Origin: a virus
DNA: 46,585 nucleotides
IMG/VR virus record: IMGVR_UViG_3300031841_002410
Coordinates: 1 to 46,585 of that record
Strand: one strand, 5' to 3'
Position 1 is the stretch's first letter, and each line of letters begins with the position of its first letter. Positions 23,335 to 31,498 of the stretch are shown piece by piece. The notes under the pieces are model-generated. The model was not told the origin of the DNA and searched no databases. It worked only from the letters and a program-made list of their open reading frames with translations. The translations under genes were made by a program, and so were the position numbers.

Positions 23335-23742
23335 ATGAATAAACAAGTACTTAGAACCTTAGTATCATTTAGCGACCATGTTCTACTTACCTACGAGCTA
23401 TATGGCATTAGAAAGAATAGGAAAGTTATTGAGGAGTATATCAACAGTAATGCTACCGAATTAGAAATGTGGTGCGAAGGTTGCTGGCACAAACTAAAAA
23501 ATCCTACCTTCTCCGATGATACTGAGTATCGTATGCTACCACAACGTCGCTTGCATGGTGAAATAGTATTTGAGCCATTATTAGGTGACAACTACTTCTA
23601 TTGTTCTCATGACTGTGTCAGACTTACTAAGTGGCAAGATACTTCACAAGACCGCAGTTTAGTAATTAAAGGTAATTGCTTTCGCACTAGAGAAGAAGCC
23701 TTAAGAGTGTACCATAAGATTTGGGGACCAGACAATGAATAA
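23335..23742 (+). CDS. Early protein of the 'GNCF-TREEA' family, copy 1
   Basis: A 135-aa protein paralogous to the next gene. Shared pattern: 'GIRKNRKVIEEY' early, 'VFEP...FYYC' type in the middle ('VFEPLLGDNYFYCSHDCV'), and 'LVIKGNCFRTREEALRVYHKIWG' at the end. The ending G-N-x-F-x-T-R-E-E-A is seen in many unnamed phage proteins. It has extra Cys residues (CEGCWHK, CSHDC) that the second copy lacks in part, and these could bind zinc. It overlaps copy 2 by 8 bases. Function unknown. Confidence 0.6.
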   Translation: MNKQVLRTLVSFSDHVLLTYELYGIRKNRKVIEEYINSNATELEMWCEGCWHKLKNPTFSDDTEYRMLPQRRLHGEIVFEPLLGDNYFYCSHDCVRLTKWQDTSQDRSLVIKGNCFRTREEALRVYHKIWGPDNE

Positions 23743-24148
23743 GAATAAAAAAGCACTTGAAGCTTTGCTCGCCTTAAGTGACAAGTCGCTCTTGCACTTT
23801 GGCATCGATGGAATAGTTAAGCATCGAAAAGTCGCTGAGAGTTACGTTAAAGGTTTTGAGATACAAGTACGACTTAATGCCGAAAATAGATGGGTTAACT
23901 CAGTAGACCCTCAGTTCTATAGTTTTAAGAGCTATAAAGTAAAGTTTAATCGCAAAGTTTATAGCGAAACCGTCTTTGCGCCTATTAGAGGACAACTGTT
24001 TTACTACTGTGGTGGTGCTGATGTTGTCAATGCTACATGGGTTGGAACAGACGAAGACTTGAAGCTTTTATACAACGGTAACTGTTTTCAAACTAGAGAG
24101 GAAGCCGAAAGAGTACTAGCGAGGATTTGGACTAATGCTGAACGCTAA
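23735..24148 (+). CDS. Early protein of the 'GNCF-TREEA' family, copy 2
   Basis: A 137-aa paralogue of copy 1: 'GIVKHRKVAESY', 'ETVFAPIRGQLFYYCGGADVVNATWVG' and 'LLYNGNCFQTREEAERVLARIW'. In copy 2 the middle 'CEGCW' is replaced by 'LNAENRW', so a zinc site there is not conserved. It overlaps both neighbours, which implies coupled translation. The tandem pair probably arose by duplication followed by divergence. Function unknown. Confidence 0.6.
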   Translation: MNKNKKALEALLALSDKSLLHFGIDGIVKHRKVAESYVKGFEIQVRLNAENRWVNSVDPQFYSFKSYKVKFNRKVYSETVFAPIRGQLFYYCGGADVVNATWVGTDEDLKLLYNGNCFQTREEAERVLARIWTNAER

Positions 24149-24809
24149 GAATATTAAACTCGCTCTAATCTATGGTATGTCAGAAGACAAACTAGTGGAA
24201 GCTACTCAGTCGTCGCATAAGACTCTACGACAGTTCTGCTATAAGAATGACATCGACTTTGACTATGACGTTATATCATCATCTCTTATTGAAGAAATGC
24301 TAGAGACTTGTGACGTAGCTCGTAAGATGGTCGTATGGTATCGTATCAAGCCCAGTGTAGCTACTCATATCATTGGTGGTTCTTATACTTTGCCTGAGCC
24401 TAAGAAGCCATTAGATATACTAGAGCTCATACACCACCTAGACCAGGGCAGTAGTATTCGAGAGATAGCTAAGACTCTTGATACTTCTCAGTACCAGGTT
24501 AATAAAGCTATCAAGGAACATGACTTGAAGCCTAATCGTCGTAAGCTAACTAACGCACAGTATGAACAGTTAGTTAATGATATTCTGGAAGACAAAAAGT
24601 GCAATAAAGAACTAGCTAAGCACTATAATATTAGCACTAGTATGGTCTCACATATTAAAGGTCAAGTCACTGACATGCCACCCAGGAAACCGCACGGCAA
24701 AGCAGACCCTGAGTTAGTTAGCAAGCTTCATGAGGCTGGACTTACACAACAAGAAATTGCAGATACTACTGGAGTATCTCAAGCAACTGTCAGCAGGTTA
24801 TTGAAATGA
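24135..24809 (+). CDS. DNA-binding regulator with three helix-turn-helix units
   Basis: A 224-aa protein. At least three HTH units can be read: about 93-128 ('LELIHHLDQGSSIREIAKTLDTSQYQVNKAIKE'), about 140-172 ('QLVNDILEDKKCNKELAKHYNISTSMVSHIK') and 190-223 ('ELVSKLHEAGLTQQEIADTTGVSQATVSRLLK'). Each resembles resolvase or homeodomain-like HTH repeats of the 'G.s..eIA...gvs..tVsr.lk' type. With no phage RNA polymerase or sigma factor visible, this is the best candidate for a middle or late transcription activator. It could also bind an origin. Confidence 0.65.
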   Translation: MLNAKNIKLALIYGMSEDKLVEATQSSHKTLRQFCYKNDIDFDYDVISSSLIEEMLETCDVARKMVVWYRIKPSVATHIIGGSYTLPEPKKPLDILELIHHLDQGSSIREIAKTLDTSQYQVNKAIKEHDLKPNRRKLTNAQYEQLVNDILEDKKCNKELAKHYNISTSMVSHIKGQVTDMPPRKPHGKADPELVSKLHEAGLTQQEIADTTGVSQATVSRLLK

Positions 24810-25027
24810 CTATAGAAGAAATTAAAGAAAAGTACGGTCACGTCGCTTTGCGTTTTAAGAATTCTTTTGTTGGACGTCTTACGTATGGTATAGAAGAACC
24901 TGTACCAATTACTATTGAAGTATCGGCTATTTACTATTGTTTTGAAGAATGTGAAAGTCTTGACAATCTTACTGATGTTTGCACAGTACACTATATTATA
25001 ATTGACGGTGAGAAGGTTTTTAACTAA
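24806..25027 (+). CDS. Hypothetical protein, 73 aa
   Basis: Not recognised. It overlaps the HTH gene stop (ATGA) and the primase-helicase start (TAATG), so it is translated between the two. Short strand-rich protein with 'SAIYYCFEECESLDNLTD' and a C-terminal 'HYIIIDGEKVF'. Confidence 0.55.
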   Translation: MTIEEIKEKYGHVALRFKNSFVGRLTYGIEEPVPITIEVSAIYYCFEECESLDNLTDVCTVHYIIIDGEKVFN

Positions 25028-27219
25028 TGCAGAAGTTTATTGATATTGGTTGGCATACAGTGCCACTAGCCGGGAAGCTAGAACGACTTGAAGACGGTAG
25101 CAAGACTATACCTGATTTCGAGAAGGACTGGAAGACCAAGTATAAGAAAACATTTAATCGAAGAGCTACTGCTCTAGGAGGTGCTATAACAGGTGAGGTC
25201 AGCGACATCATAGCTATTGACTGTGATAATGCTATTACCTATTCATTATTTAAAGCTCTTGACCAGGACTATGAGTTCGACCTAATTAGTTTAGGTAAGG
25301 GTAAGACTGCTGGGACTATTATCTATAAGTACGATAGTGATATTGAGACTAAATCATATAAAGATAAAGACCTGGAGCTCGACATATATAGTGACGATGG
25401 TTTTATATACCTTCCAACGAAGGCTAATAAGACTAAAGTGACTATGGAAGAAATACCAGAAATCAGAGAAATGCCACCTACTGTTAAGCTCTTGTTACTG
25501 CAGTTACAAGCTAAGAATAAAGTTGTGGAGAAGTACAACACTAACTCACAGTCTGCTGCTTGCCTGGCACCTCTACTAACGCAGTTCGTTGGTTCTAAAG
25601 GTGAGTTCATGCCTTCATTGTTTAAAGTTATAACTCCACGTCAGTTTAGAACAGAACAACAATATCAGAAGCAAGGGTATCTACACCCTGAGAACATCCC
25701 AGATGGCTCTGGTTCTGATTATTTATCTAGAGTTAGTGCAATACTAGGGTCAGACGAAAGTGTCAGCCAGGAGCTGTATATGGAGACCATGATATGCATT
25801 AATAATTTATTTGAAAGTCCTATGGATAGTAGTAGACTTGATAAAACTATTCTTGAGCCAATGCTTGAAGGTCGTAGTAGTATAGACGGTAGTCCTATCT
25901 GGCAATACAATAAAGAGTGGGCTAAGAAGAGGTTTACAATAACTACTAAGCATGGCTTGATAGTTGACTTAGGTTTTGATGACCAACGTAATACTTATTA
26001 CTACTTAGATATGACTAATGAGTTGCTAAGAGGTTTTAATAAAGATAATGACTTTATTGCGTACTTGGATGTGACTACCCAATCTGCTCTACCTAAGAAG
26101 CCTGCGTTCAAGAAGAAGTTACCTATAGTTAGAATTACTTCTTCACCATCATTACCGTTTGGGTTCTGTGAAAGTGATACACCACAAGTATTAACTTTCA
26201 ATGCATTTAAACCATCACAAGCTTTGACAGTTCTTCATCATCCTGAAGACTATGAAAAGTTCTATAAACCTCCTGTTAATATACTGAAGTACTTTGAAAC
26301 TTTGGTACCTAGCTTAGCTGCCAGGACTTATCTACTACAGTTTATTAAAAGGAAAATGACGTACTTCGAGTACTCTCCTGTTACTCTTTACTTCCTGGGT
26401 AAACCTGGTTCTGGTAAAGACACTTTTGTTAACATACTAGAAGCTATAATGAATCACGTTGCTCGGCCTACTACGAATGAGTTCTTAGAAGTATATAATG
26501 CCTGGTTGCTTGACTCTTACTTTGTACAGCTTGATGAATACGGAGACCAGTTAACTAAGATGGTTGACAGAGATATGGTTAAAGGTAAGTGGAAAGCTTA
26601 TACTGGTAAAGACACTGTTAGTATACGTACTATGAGACAGGTTGGTTACCCTTATAAGCATAATGCTACGTTTATATTTACTGCTAATCGTAACCCTATA
26701 ATCATTGAAGATAATGACCGTCGTGTGCATCTGATGGACACACCGAATATTCTTAATGCTCAACCCTGGTTTACTGCTGAGGTTCATGACAAGATGATGA
26801 CAGAGATAAATGACTTCTGTTATTATTTAGCTACAGAGGTTGATATGTTATCTAAGACTGAGTACATGAATGCTCCAGTATCTGCAGATAAGCACACTTT
26901 AATAGCTGACAGTATGTTTGCAGCTCAGAAGATAGCTTATGCTATGAATCATCAGATGTGGAACTACCTGGTAGACCTTGGATTAGATAACAATTGTAAA
27001 GACTTTGCTGAAGATATTAATAAAGGTAAAGTAACAAGTTTCGCACTTGAAGCCTTGTATGATGAATTAACAGACTTTAAGGGTGATTTGAAAACACTAA
27101 CTAAGATATTACGGAAGACAGGATTCCATATCATACCTACCTCAGCTAACGGTACTAAAGGATACTATATACTGTTAGATAAAGACGACAACCCATTTGG
27201 AGAAGACGATGAGAACTAA
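25027..27219 (+). CDS. Primase-polymerase/SF3 helicase (D5-like)
   Basis: A 730-aa replication protein. The N-terminal about 150 residues fit a prim-pol-like domain ('GWHTVPLAGKLE' start, 'LGGAITGEVSDIIAIDCDNA' with a D-x-D). The C-terminal half holds a superfamily 3 helicase: Walker A 'YFLGKPGSGKDTF' (about residue 453-465), Walker B 'LLDSYFVQLDEYGDQ' (about 495-509) and the sensor 'FIFTANRNPIIIEDNDRRVHLMDTP' (about 553-577). Such fused enzymes prime and unwind at phage and plasmid origins. The helicase is confident; the primase activity is inferred, as zinc-binding residues are not evident. Confidence 0.8.
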   Translation: MQKFIDIGWHTVPLAGKLERLEDGSKTIPDFEKDWKTKYKKTFNRRATALGGAITGEVSDIIAIDCDNAITYSLFKALDQDYEFDLISLGKGKTAGTIIYKYDSDIETKSYKDKDLELDIYSDDGFIYLPTKANKTKVTMEEIPEIREMPPTVKLLLLQLQAKNKVVEKYNTNSQSAACLAPLLTQFVGSKGEFMPSLFKVITPRQFRTEQQYQKQGYLHPENIPDGSGSDYLSRVSAILGSDESVSQELYMETMICINNLFESPMDSSRLDKTILEPMLEGRSSIDGSPIWQYNKEWAKKRFTITTKHGLIVDLGFDDQRNTYYYLDMTNELLRGFNKDNDFIAYLDVTTQSALPKKPAFKKKLPIVRITSSPSLPFGFCESDTPQVLTFNAFKPSQALTVLHHPEDYEKFYKPPVNILKYFETLVPSLAARTYLLQFIKRKMTYFEYSPVTLYFLGKPGSGKDTFVNILEAIMNHVARPTTNEFLEVYNAWLLDSYFVQLDEYGDQLTKMVDRDMVKGKWKAYTGKDTVSIRTMRQVGYPYKHNATFIFTANRNPIIIEDNDRRVHLMDTPNILNAQPWFTAEVHDKMMTEINDFCYYLATEVDMLSKTEYMNAPVSADKHTLIADSMFAAQKIAYAMNHQMWNYLVDLGLDNNCKDFAEDINKGKVTSFALEALYDELTDFKGDLKTLTKILRKTGFHIIPTSANGTKGYYILLDKDDNPFGEDDEN

Positions 27220-27397
27220 CTGTAAGCACGATGATAATAATTATCATTGGAAGCATGTTCAATGTAAAGTATGCGGTCAAGTTTATACTGACAGCGGAGA
27301 TGATTGGGGTATTGCAAAGAACAAAACCTTTAACAGTCTTGATGAAGCAGAATTTTATAAGACTAATGGAAAATTACCGGAGACAAACAATGCTTAA
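27209..27397 (+). CDS. Small zinc-ribbon-like protein, 62 aa
   Basis: I start it at the ATG at 27209, 6 bases after GGAG, rather than at the TTG at 27197. The sequence has C-x-H and 'CKVCGQVY' (Cys4/His-type zinc knuckle), then an aromatic acidic tail with 'DSGDDWGIAKNKTF' and 'SLDEAEFYKTNGK'. Overlaps the helicase stop. Function unknown; single zinc ribbons often mediate nucleic acid or protein contacts. Confidence 0.55.
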   Translation: MRTNCKHDDNNYHWKHVQCKVCGQVYTDSGDDWGIAKNKTFNSLDEAEFYKTNGKLPETNNA

Positions 27398-27674
27398 GAA
27401 ATTCGCTATTAAACTACTAACTAAATACTTTGCAGACAGCGAAGTACTTAAAGAAGCTAGTGATGCTGCTATAGCTATAGCTATTGACCAGTACTTTGTC
27501 GACCTTCATGAAAAGCGAGAGTTACGCTATAAAGCTGGTGAAGCTGTTAACGCTGCTTTTAAATGTCGGCAGTGGGATATCGAAAATGAGATATCTAAAT
27601 ATGCAATGAGTGGAGAGTTGCTTGAATTAATAGTTCGAAAACTAAATGCTCTACAACTGGAGAGAAAACAATGA
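27390..27674 (+). CDS. Hypothetical helical protein, 94 aa
   Basis: Starts at the ATG at 27390, which has GGAG 9 bases upstream; a longer frame that begins at 27231 overlaps the zinc-ribbon gene almost completely and is not credible. The protein is helical ('FAIKLLTKYFADSEVLKEASDAA', 'LLELIVRKLNALQLERKQ'). Family unknown. Confidence 0.55.
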   Translation: MLKKFAIKLLTKYFADSEVLKEASDAAIAIAIDQYFVDLHEKRELRYKAGEAVNAAFKCRQWDIENEISKYAMSGELLELIVRKLNALQLERKQ

Positions 27675-28054
27675 TTGACATATTGCTAAACTGGTTTATA
27701 ATACCAGCACTTTTACTAACATTCTTTTTTATTGGTTACATTAAACTGATAAAAGCTAATGAAGATGATATTCACATATTGCTAAGACCGTTCGCCTGGT
27801 GTTGGTTTATTGTTGGAGCACTATTAGACATTGCGTTTAATTATATACCAGCTAGTGTGTTATTCTTACAATTACCGCCTAAAGGCAGAATTACACTGTC
27901 TATGAGAGTTAAGTCTATATTATTCTTAGAGACTAGTATAGAAGCTTATAGTACCAGGTGGTGGATTGCTTACGGCTTTGGCTGGATAGCTGAACAAATA
28001 GACCCAGGTCATGTTGACATGGATAAACTATCGGAGGTACTAAAAGATGAGTAA
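27671..28054 (+). CDS. Membrane protein with two hydrophobic segments, 127 aa
   Basis: Two strong hydrophobic stretches: residues about 3-26 (DILLNWFIIPALLLTFFFIG) and about 39-58 (LRPFAWCWFIVGALLDIAF). A conserved-looking ending follows: 'ITLSMRVKSILF' and 'YGFGWIAEQIDPGHVDMDKL'. The 'TLS.R' and 'i...DPGH' pieces recur in a phage membrane family of unknown role. It overlaps both neighbours by 4 and 8 bases. Expected in the inner membrane. Confidence 0.6.
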   Translation: MIDILLNWFIIPALLLTFFFIGYIKLIKANEDDIHILLRPFAWCWFIVGALLDIAFNYIPASVLFLQLPPKGRITLSMRVKSILFLETSIEAYSTRWWIAYGFGWIAEQIDPGHVDMDKLSEVLKDE

Positions 28055-28331
28055 AATTTTTCAAGACGCTTTAGCAGAGACGCTGGCCTTTGCTGGGTCT
28101 GTAAGTATGGTAACTACTTATGTTACATTTGGACAGACTCATATTCACAGAGTGAACGGTAAAATATTTGACCGAGACTCTGTAGCAGTGATACATAGAA
28201 AAACAGCTGAAGAAGGTAGAGACTTTGCTTTTGAAGTCTTTGGTCCTAAGTTCTTTACAACGTATACGGACTTAGATAACGTAAAGCTCGAGTATTACCC
28301 TCGCGGCTTAATTGAATTGGAGAGAGAATAA
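28047..28331 (+). CDS. Conserved small phage protein, 94 aa
   Basis: The order 'YVTFGQTHIHRVNGKIFDRDSVAVI', 'EEGRDFAFEVFGPKFFTTYT' and 'LEYYPRGLIELE' matches a recurrent unnamed phage family with the pattern 'tFG..H.h', 'R...fe.FG.kf...Y' and 'YPRG'. No enzymatic motif is evident. It lies between two membrane protein genes, to which it is coupled. Confidence 0.55.
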   Translation: MSKIFQDALAETLAFAGSVSMVTTYVTFGQTHIHRVNGKIFDRDSVAVIHRKTAEEGRDFAFEVFGPKFFTTYTDLDNVKLEYYPRGLIELERE

Positions 28332-28780
28332 TGATTTTACTACTGATAGCTATTGAAATAGTTTTAATGTTTATTAACCCGTGGTTTATGATTCCATTAG
28401 CTTTCTTATATCCTGCTTTGCTATTGCAAGTTAGGCCTGAAGAAACTAGTGAAGATATGCCTATGTACGTTCTTATAGCGATTGAGACTATACTACTGTT
28501 TATTTGGCCAGAAGCAATGATATCCGTTGCTATAATATATCCTTTTGCTAGACCACAGAAAGCTCCTGCTGATACAAGTAATCGTATCAACAAAATAATC
28601 TTGCTCTGGTTTGCTATGACCAGGACATACTTGTTTGCTAAAATACCAGGTTATGACATAAATGTTCGGTATGGTAAAGCATTATTAATATGGGACTGTT
28701 ACGTTCATGAAGATAGGTTAGCACCTCATTTCAAGTTCATGAGACAAGATGTAATGGACTATATGAAGTATGACCTTTAA
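28331..28780 (+). CDS. Membrane protein with an internal duplication, 149 aa
   Basis: Residues 2-40 and 46-84 are a tandem repeat: 'ILLLIAIEIVLMFINPWFMI' against 'YVLIAIETILLFIWPEAMIS', each followed by a 'YP' turn and an acidic/proline stretch. Each unit is a membrane hairpin. The C-terminal 60 residues are soluble and end in 'HFKFMRQDVMDYMKYDL'. Family unknown; inner-membrane location likely. Confidence 0.6.
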   Translation: MILLLIAIEIVLMFINPWFMIPLAFLYPALLLQVRPEETSEDMPMYVLIAIETILLFIWPEAMISVAIIYPFARPQKAPADTSNRINKIILLWFAMTRTYLFAKIPGYDINVRYGKALLIWDCYVHEDRLAPHFKFMRQDVMDYMKYDL

Positions 28781-28970
28781 TTCAGCGATTGACTATGAGC
28801 CTGCCTGTCCAGAGTGTGGTCAGGCTTTTGAAGAAGTTCACTACTGTCATAGATGTAATGTAGAACAAGACTTTGGCACTTGCTACATTTGTGATGATTT
28901 ATTAACAAAAGAAGATGCTTACAATATATGTTTTAATCATTACTGTAAGCAACAAGGTGGAGTAAGATAA
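28770..28970 (+). CDS. Cysteine-rich double zinc-ribbon protein, 66 aa
   Basis: Four Cys/His pairs: 'CPECG' (13-17), 'HYCHRC' (24-29), 'CYIC' (38-41) and 'CFNHYC' (54-59). The even spacing suggests two zinc sites in a treble-clef or RING-like arrangement. It overlaps the membrane protein gene by 11 bases. A partner-binding role is likely; none can be named. Confidence 0.6.
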   Translation: MTFNSAIDYEPACPECGQAFEEVHYCHRCNVEQDFGTCYICDDLLTKEDAYNICFNHYCKQQGGVR

Positions 28971-29236
28971 TGAAATGGGGAAAGACTAAAGAACAGAAAT
29001 TTAAAGAGTATCAAGAGTATTTAGCTAAAGTTTATACATCAGGTGTAATAAAGTTCGCCTGGTTACCTACTAGATTAGAAAATGGTAGATGGTGTTGGCT
29101 AGAGAAATTTAAAGCTGATTTAAATATCTACTACCAAGAAAGCGGTGGAGGTTTGTATTATCGAGTACGAGAAAGTGGCGACGCTTTTTACTCTGTTTCT
29201 TATCTTGAATTACATGAGGAGATATCTGCAAGATGA
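28970..29236 (+). CDS. Hypothetical protein, 88 aa
   Basis: Not recognised. Begins with a basic helix (KWGKTKEQKFKEYQEYLAK) and continues with an aromatic-rich domain: 'FAWLPTRLENGRWCWLEKF' and 'GGGLYYRVRESGDAFYSVSYLE'. Coupled by TAATG upstream and overlapping the helicase start by 4 bases. Confidence 0.55.
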   Translation: MKWGKTKEQKFKEYQEYLAKVYTSGVIKFAWLPTRLENGRWCWLEKFKADLNIYYQESGGGLYYRVRESGDAFYSVSYLELHEEISAR

Positions 29237-30543
29237 AAGAAATGTTTGACAAGTTCATGGAAGACGAAGAAGCCTGGGACATGTATGTCACTGGACGGGC
29301 TGGAACTGGAAAGACTACTAAGTTAGCTGAACTAATAGAAGGTTTAGATAATTATACAGTATGTGCTTATACTCATAAAGCTTGTGGTATACTTAGAGAT
29401 AAATTACCAGAAGGAGCTAAAGTACAGACTCTGCATTCTTTCTTAAAGAAGAGACCTACTATCAATACTACAGCTACTAAGCTAAAGAATGTTGATATGA
29501 ATGTAGTTATGGGAGAATCTGAGAGGCTGCACGTCATGTTCATAGATGAATACTCTATGATAGGCGAAGGTGACTTAATGGACATCAGAGCTCTTCAAGA
29601 CGAAGACTACGACGGTAGACCAGGAGTTAAAGTAGTCTGGATAGGCGACCCTCACCAATTGCCTCCAGTAGGAGATATGTTTACTTTGACTCCGCATGGT
29701 GATTATCAAATGACTTTAACTAAAGTGTATCGTCAAGCTGAAGATAATCCTTTGGTAGAACCGCTCAATCAAATAATTAGCTTCATAGAAGGTGCTCCTC
29801 CTTGTAAGCTGATAGAGTCTGATAATTTCGTCAGAGGAGTAGATATAGCTAATCCTTCTATGGAACGACCTGCAGACAGTGTTATATTAGCTTATACTAA
29901 TAGACGGGTACAAGAGCTGAACGCTAAACTAGAAGGTAAAGAAGAACCAGAAGCTAATGATTTGGTATTTAGTCCGACAACTAAGCATTCTTATCAGATA
30001 CACGGTCTGGATGAAACAATAGACCTAGGTTCTGAAGGTATTGACTTACCTCACAATGACAAAGTGCTGAGCTGGAACACAAAGTATAAGACTTTAGAAT
30101 ATCTAGTAACGATGGATAATATCGGGTTCGCTAGTTTAATTAGTGGTGAAGGCGATTATGAGTACTATGCTTATATGTTTGGTCACGGTGACTACCAGGA
30201 CACACTTAAGTATCTTAAGAGTGAAGCTGCTCATAGTAACGCAGCAATTGAAAAAGAGTTTCCTGGTTATAAAGCAGCTGGTTGGGCTAAAGTTAATTAC
30301 TCTCATCCTTTAGCTAGAGCTCGTGCTAAAGCCTGGAGAGACTATTTAACGTTTAAAGAATGTGTTATATGCTTAGACTTCAGTCATGCTATGACCGTTC
30401 ACAAATCCCAGGGAAGCACGTACGATACTGTTTACCTGGACACTAAAGATATAGGTCAAGTCGCTGACAGAGACTATGAAATGTATCTTAAACTAATGTA
30501 CGTCGGTATGAGTCGTGCATCTAACAAGGTGGTAACTAACTAA
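29233..30543 (+). CDS. SF1B DNA helicase, Dda/RecD2-like
   Basis: A 436-aa helicase with all motifs: I 'GRAGTGKTT' (about residues 20-28), Ia 'CAYTHKACG', II 'VMFIDEYSMIG', III 'VVWIGDPHQLPPVGD', IV 'KVYRQAEDNP', V 'MTVHKSQGSTYDTVYLD' and VI 'LMYVGMSRASNK'. Size and motif style match T4 Dda, a 5'-3' helicase that clears proteins at forks and origins. It is distinct from the SF3 replicative helicase and the SF2 protein, so the phage has three helicases. Confidence 0.9.
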   Translation: MKEMFDKFMEDEEAWDMYVTGRAGTGKTTKLAELIEGLDNYTVCAYTHKACGILRDKLPEGAKVQTLHSFLKKRPTINTTATKLKNVDMNVVMGESERLHVMFIDEYSMIGEGDLMDIRALQDEDYDGRPGVKVVWIGDPHQLPPVGDMFTLTPHGDYQMTLTKVYRQAEDNPLVEPLNQIISFIEGAPPCKLIESDNFVRGVDIANPSMERPADSVILAYTNRRVQELNAKLEGKEEPEANDLVFSPTTKHSYQIHGLDETIDLGSEGIDLPHNDKVLSWNTKYKTLEYLVTMDNIGFASLISGEGDYEYYAYMFGHGDYQDTLKYLKSEAAHSNAAIEKEFPGYKAAGWAKVNYSHPLARARAKAWRDYLTFKECVICLDFSHAMTVHKSQGSTYDTVYLDTKDIGQVADRDYEMYLKLMYVGMSRASNKVVTN

Positions 30544-30881
30544 TGGAAATACATTTTTTTCAACATCCTGAACCGTACATGCAAGATACTGATTTGATAG
30601 TCAGTTCTACAGCATCTGACCATTGTTTTGAAAATTATATTCATTTAGGTTCTGTAGACGTAAAAGAGCCTCAAAAGCTGGAAGGCAAAGAACTTCAAAC
30701 TGCTGCCTATAACATAGCGATAGGTCTGGCTAGACGTGAAGTAGGCACAAAAGTAAAAGAGTTAGCCGAAGCTCAAGAAGTCTTAGATAGGCTTATGGCT
30801 ATTGAAGCACCTAAAGATGATATCGGGGATTTATCAATCAATGAGCCTGCGTACATTCACGAAGATGATATACCATTTTAG
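30543..30881 (+). CDS. 112-aa protein ending in the bacterial SSB tail EDDIPF
   Basis: Not homologous to SSB as far as I can see: no OB-fold pattern. Residues 45-85 form a charged helix ('LEGKELQTAAYNIAIGLARRE', 'VKELAEAQEVLDRLMAIE'). The last residues, 'YIHEDDIPF', reproduce the C-terminal tip of bacterial SSB (DDDIPF) that docks RecQ, PriA, RecJ, exonuclease I, RecO and Pol III chi. Between Dda and the ssDNA-binding gene, it could recruit or block these host proteins. Function is inference from the tail. Confidence 0.6.
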   Translation: MEIHFFQHPEPYMQDTDLIVSSTASDHCFENYIHLGSVDVKEPQKLEGKELQTAAYNIAIGLARREVGTKVKELAEAQEVLDRLMAIEAPKDDIGDLSINEPAYIHEDDIPF

Positions 30882-30890
30882 GAGAACATT

Positions 30891-31184
30891 ATGAACACTG
30901 ATACACTAGGTACAAAGATTAAAAAGAAAGCTAATGAAGAGTATGAACTTGCAGTTAGAACAGCGACTAATAATTTTAGAACAGCTTTAGCCGTTAATGT
31001 ATGTTGTACTTATGTTAAGCTTGAGAGCGCTAAGCAATATAGCATAAATGAATTACTAGGTAAAATTGCGACCGCTGCTTTTAAACAGAAAGAAAAGAGC
31101 CTTGGAGAAAAAGCCATTGAAGACTTTTTAGCCCAGGTAGAAAACTTGCAAGAGCAAATAGAGGAGTTACAAGATGTTCGATGA
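30891..31184 (+). CDS. Hypothetical helical protein, 97 aa
   Basis: Family unknown. Helical throughout with a C-terminal coiled coil (FLAQVENLQEQIEELQDV). GGAG ribosome site 7 bases upstream. Overlaps the next gene by 11 bases. Similar short helical proteins are common among phage early genes. Confidence 0.55.
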   Translation: MNTDTLGTKIKKKANEEYELAVRTATNNFRTALAVNVCCTYVKLESAKQYSINELLGKIATAAFKQKEKSLGEKAIEDFLAQVENLQEQIEELQDVR

Positions 31185-31395
31185 CTATGACCAAGAACCA
31201 GAAGAAGCTGATGTTCAAATTATTAGTTATGATGAAATAACTCATACTACTGATAAAGCAATATTGTACTCTAAAGGTAACAGAGAGTTTTGGGTTCCTA
31301 AGTCTGTAGTAATTACTGATGAAGACAACGAAGTAGTATTACCTTCCTGGTTTACTGTAGACTTAAAGTTTAAAGACAGAACTCCTTTCTCGTAA
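31174..31395 (+). CDS. Hypothetical acidic protein, 73 aa
   Basis: Family unknown. Acidic N-terminus (DDYDQEPEEADVQ) followed by 'AILYSKGNREFWVPKSVVITDEDNEVVLPSWF', a 'WvPkS.....vv.lp.W' pattern shared by a set of small phage proteins near replication genes. Last gene before the promoter at 31418. Confidence 0.5.
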   Translation: MFDDYDQEPEEADVQIISYDEITHTTDKAILYSKGNREFWVPKSVVITDEDNEVVLPSWFTVDLKFKDRTPFS

Positions 31396-31417
31396 GCAAG
31401 GGTAACGAAATAAAGTG

Positions 31418-31471
31418 TTTACATTTTATTAAAATCGATTTATAATGAAGGTTCTGAGATTGGCTCAGAAC
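31418..31471 (+). promoter_or_regulatory. Sigma70 promoter and 5' hairpin for the ssDNA-binding protein gene
   Basis: TTTACA (31418-31423), 17 bases, TATAAT (31441-31446). The predicted start near 31453 falls inside a perfect 8-bp hairpin GTTCTGAG-ATTGG-CTCAGAAC (31451-31471), so the mRNA begins with a stem that could protect it from 5' decay. The same design is seen at 22709-22756. Confidence 0.7.
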
Positions 31472-31498
31472 ATTAACTGTAACATAAGGGTAAACAAA

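Noticed and set aside
27231-27674. A 147-aa frame starting inside the zinc-ribbon gene
   Set aside because: The first 50 codons fully overlap 27209-27397 and have no ribosome site; the ATG at 27390 has GGAG and is the likely start.
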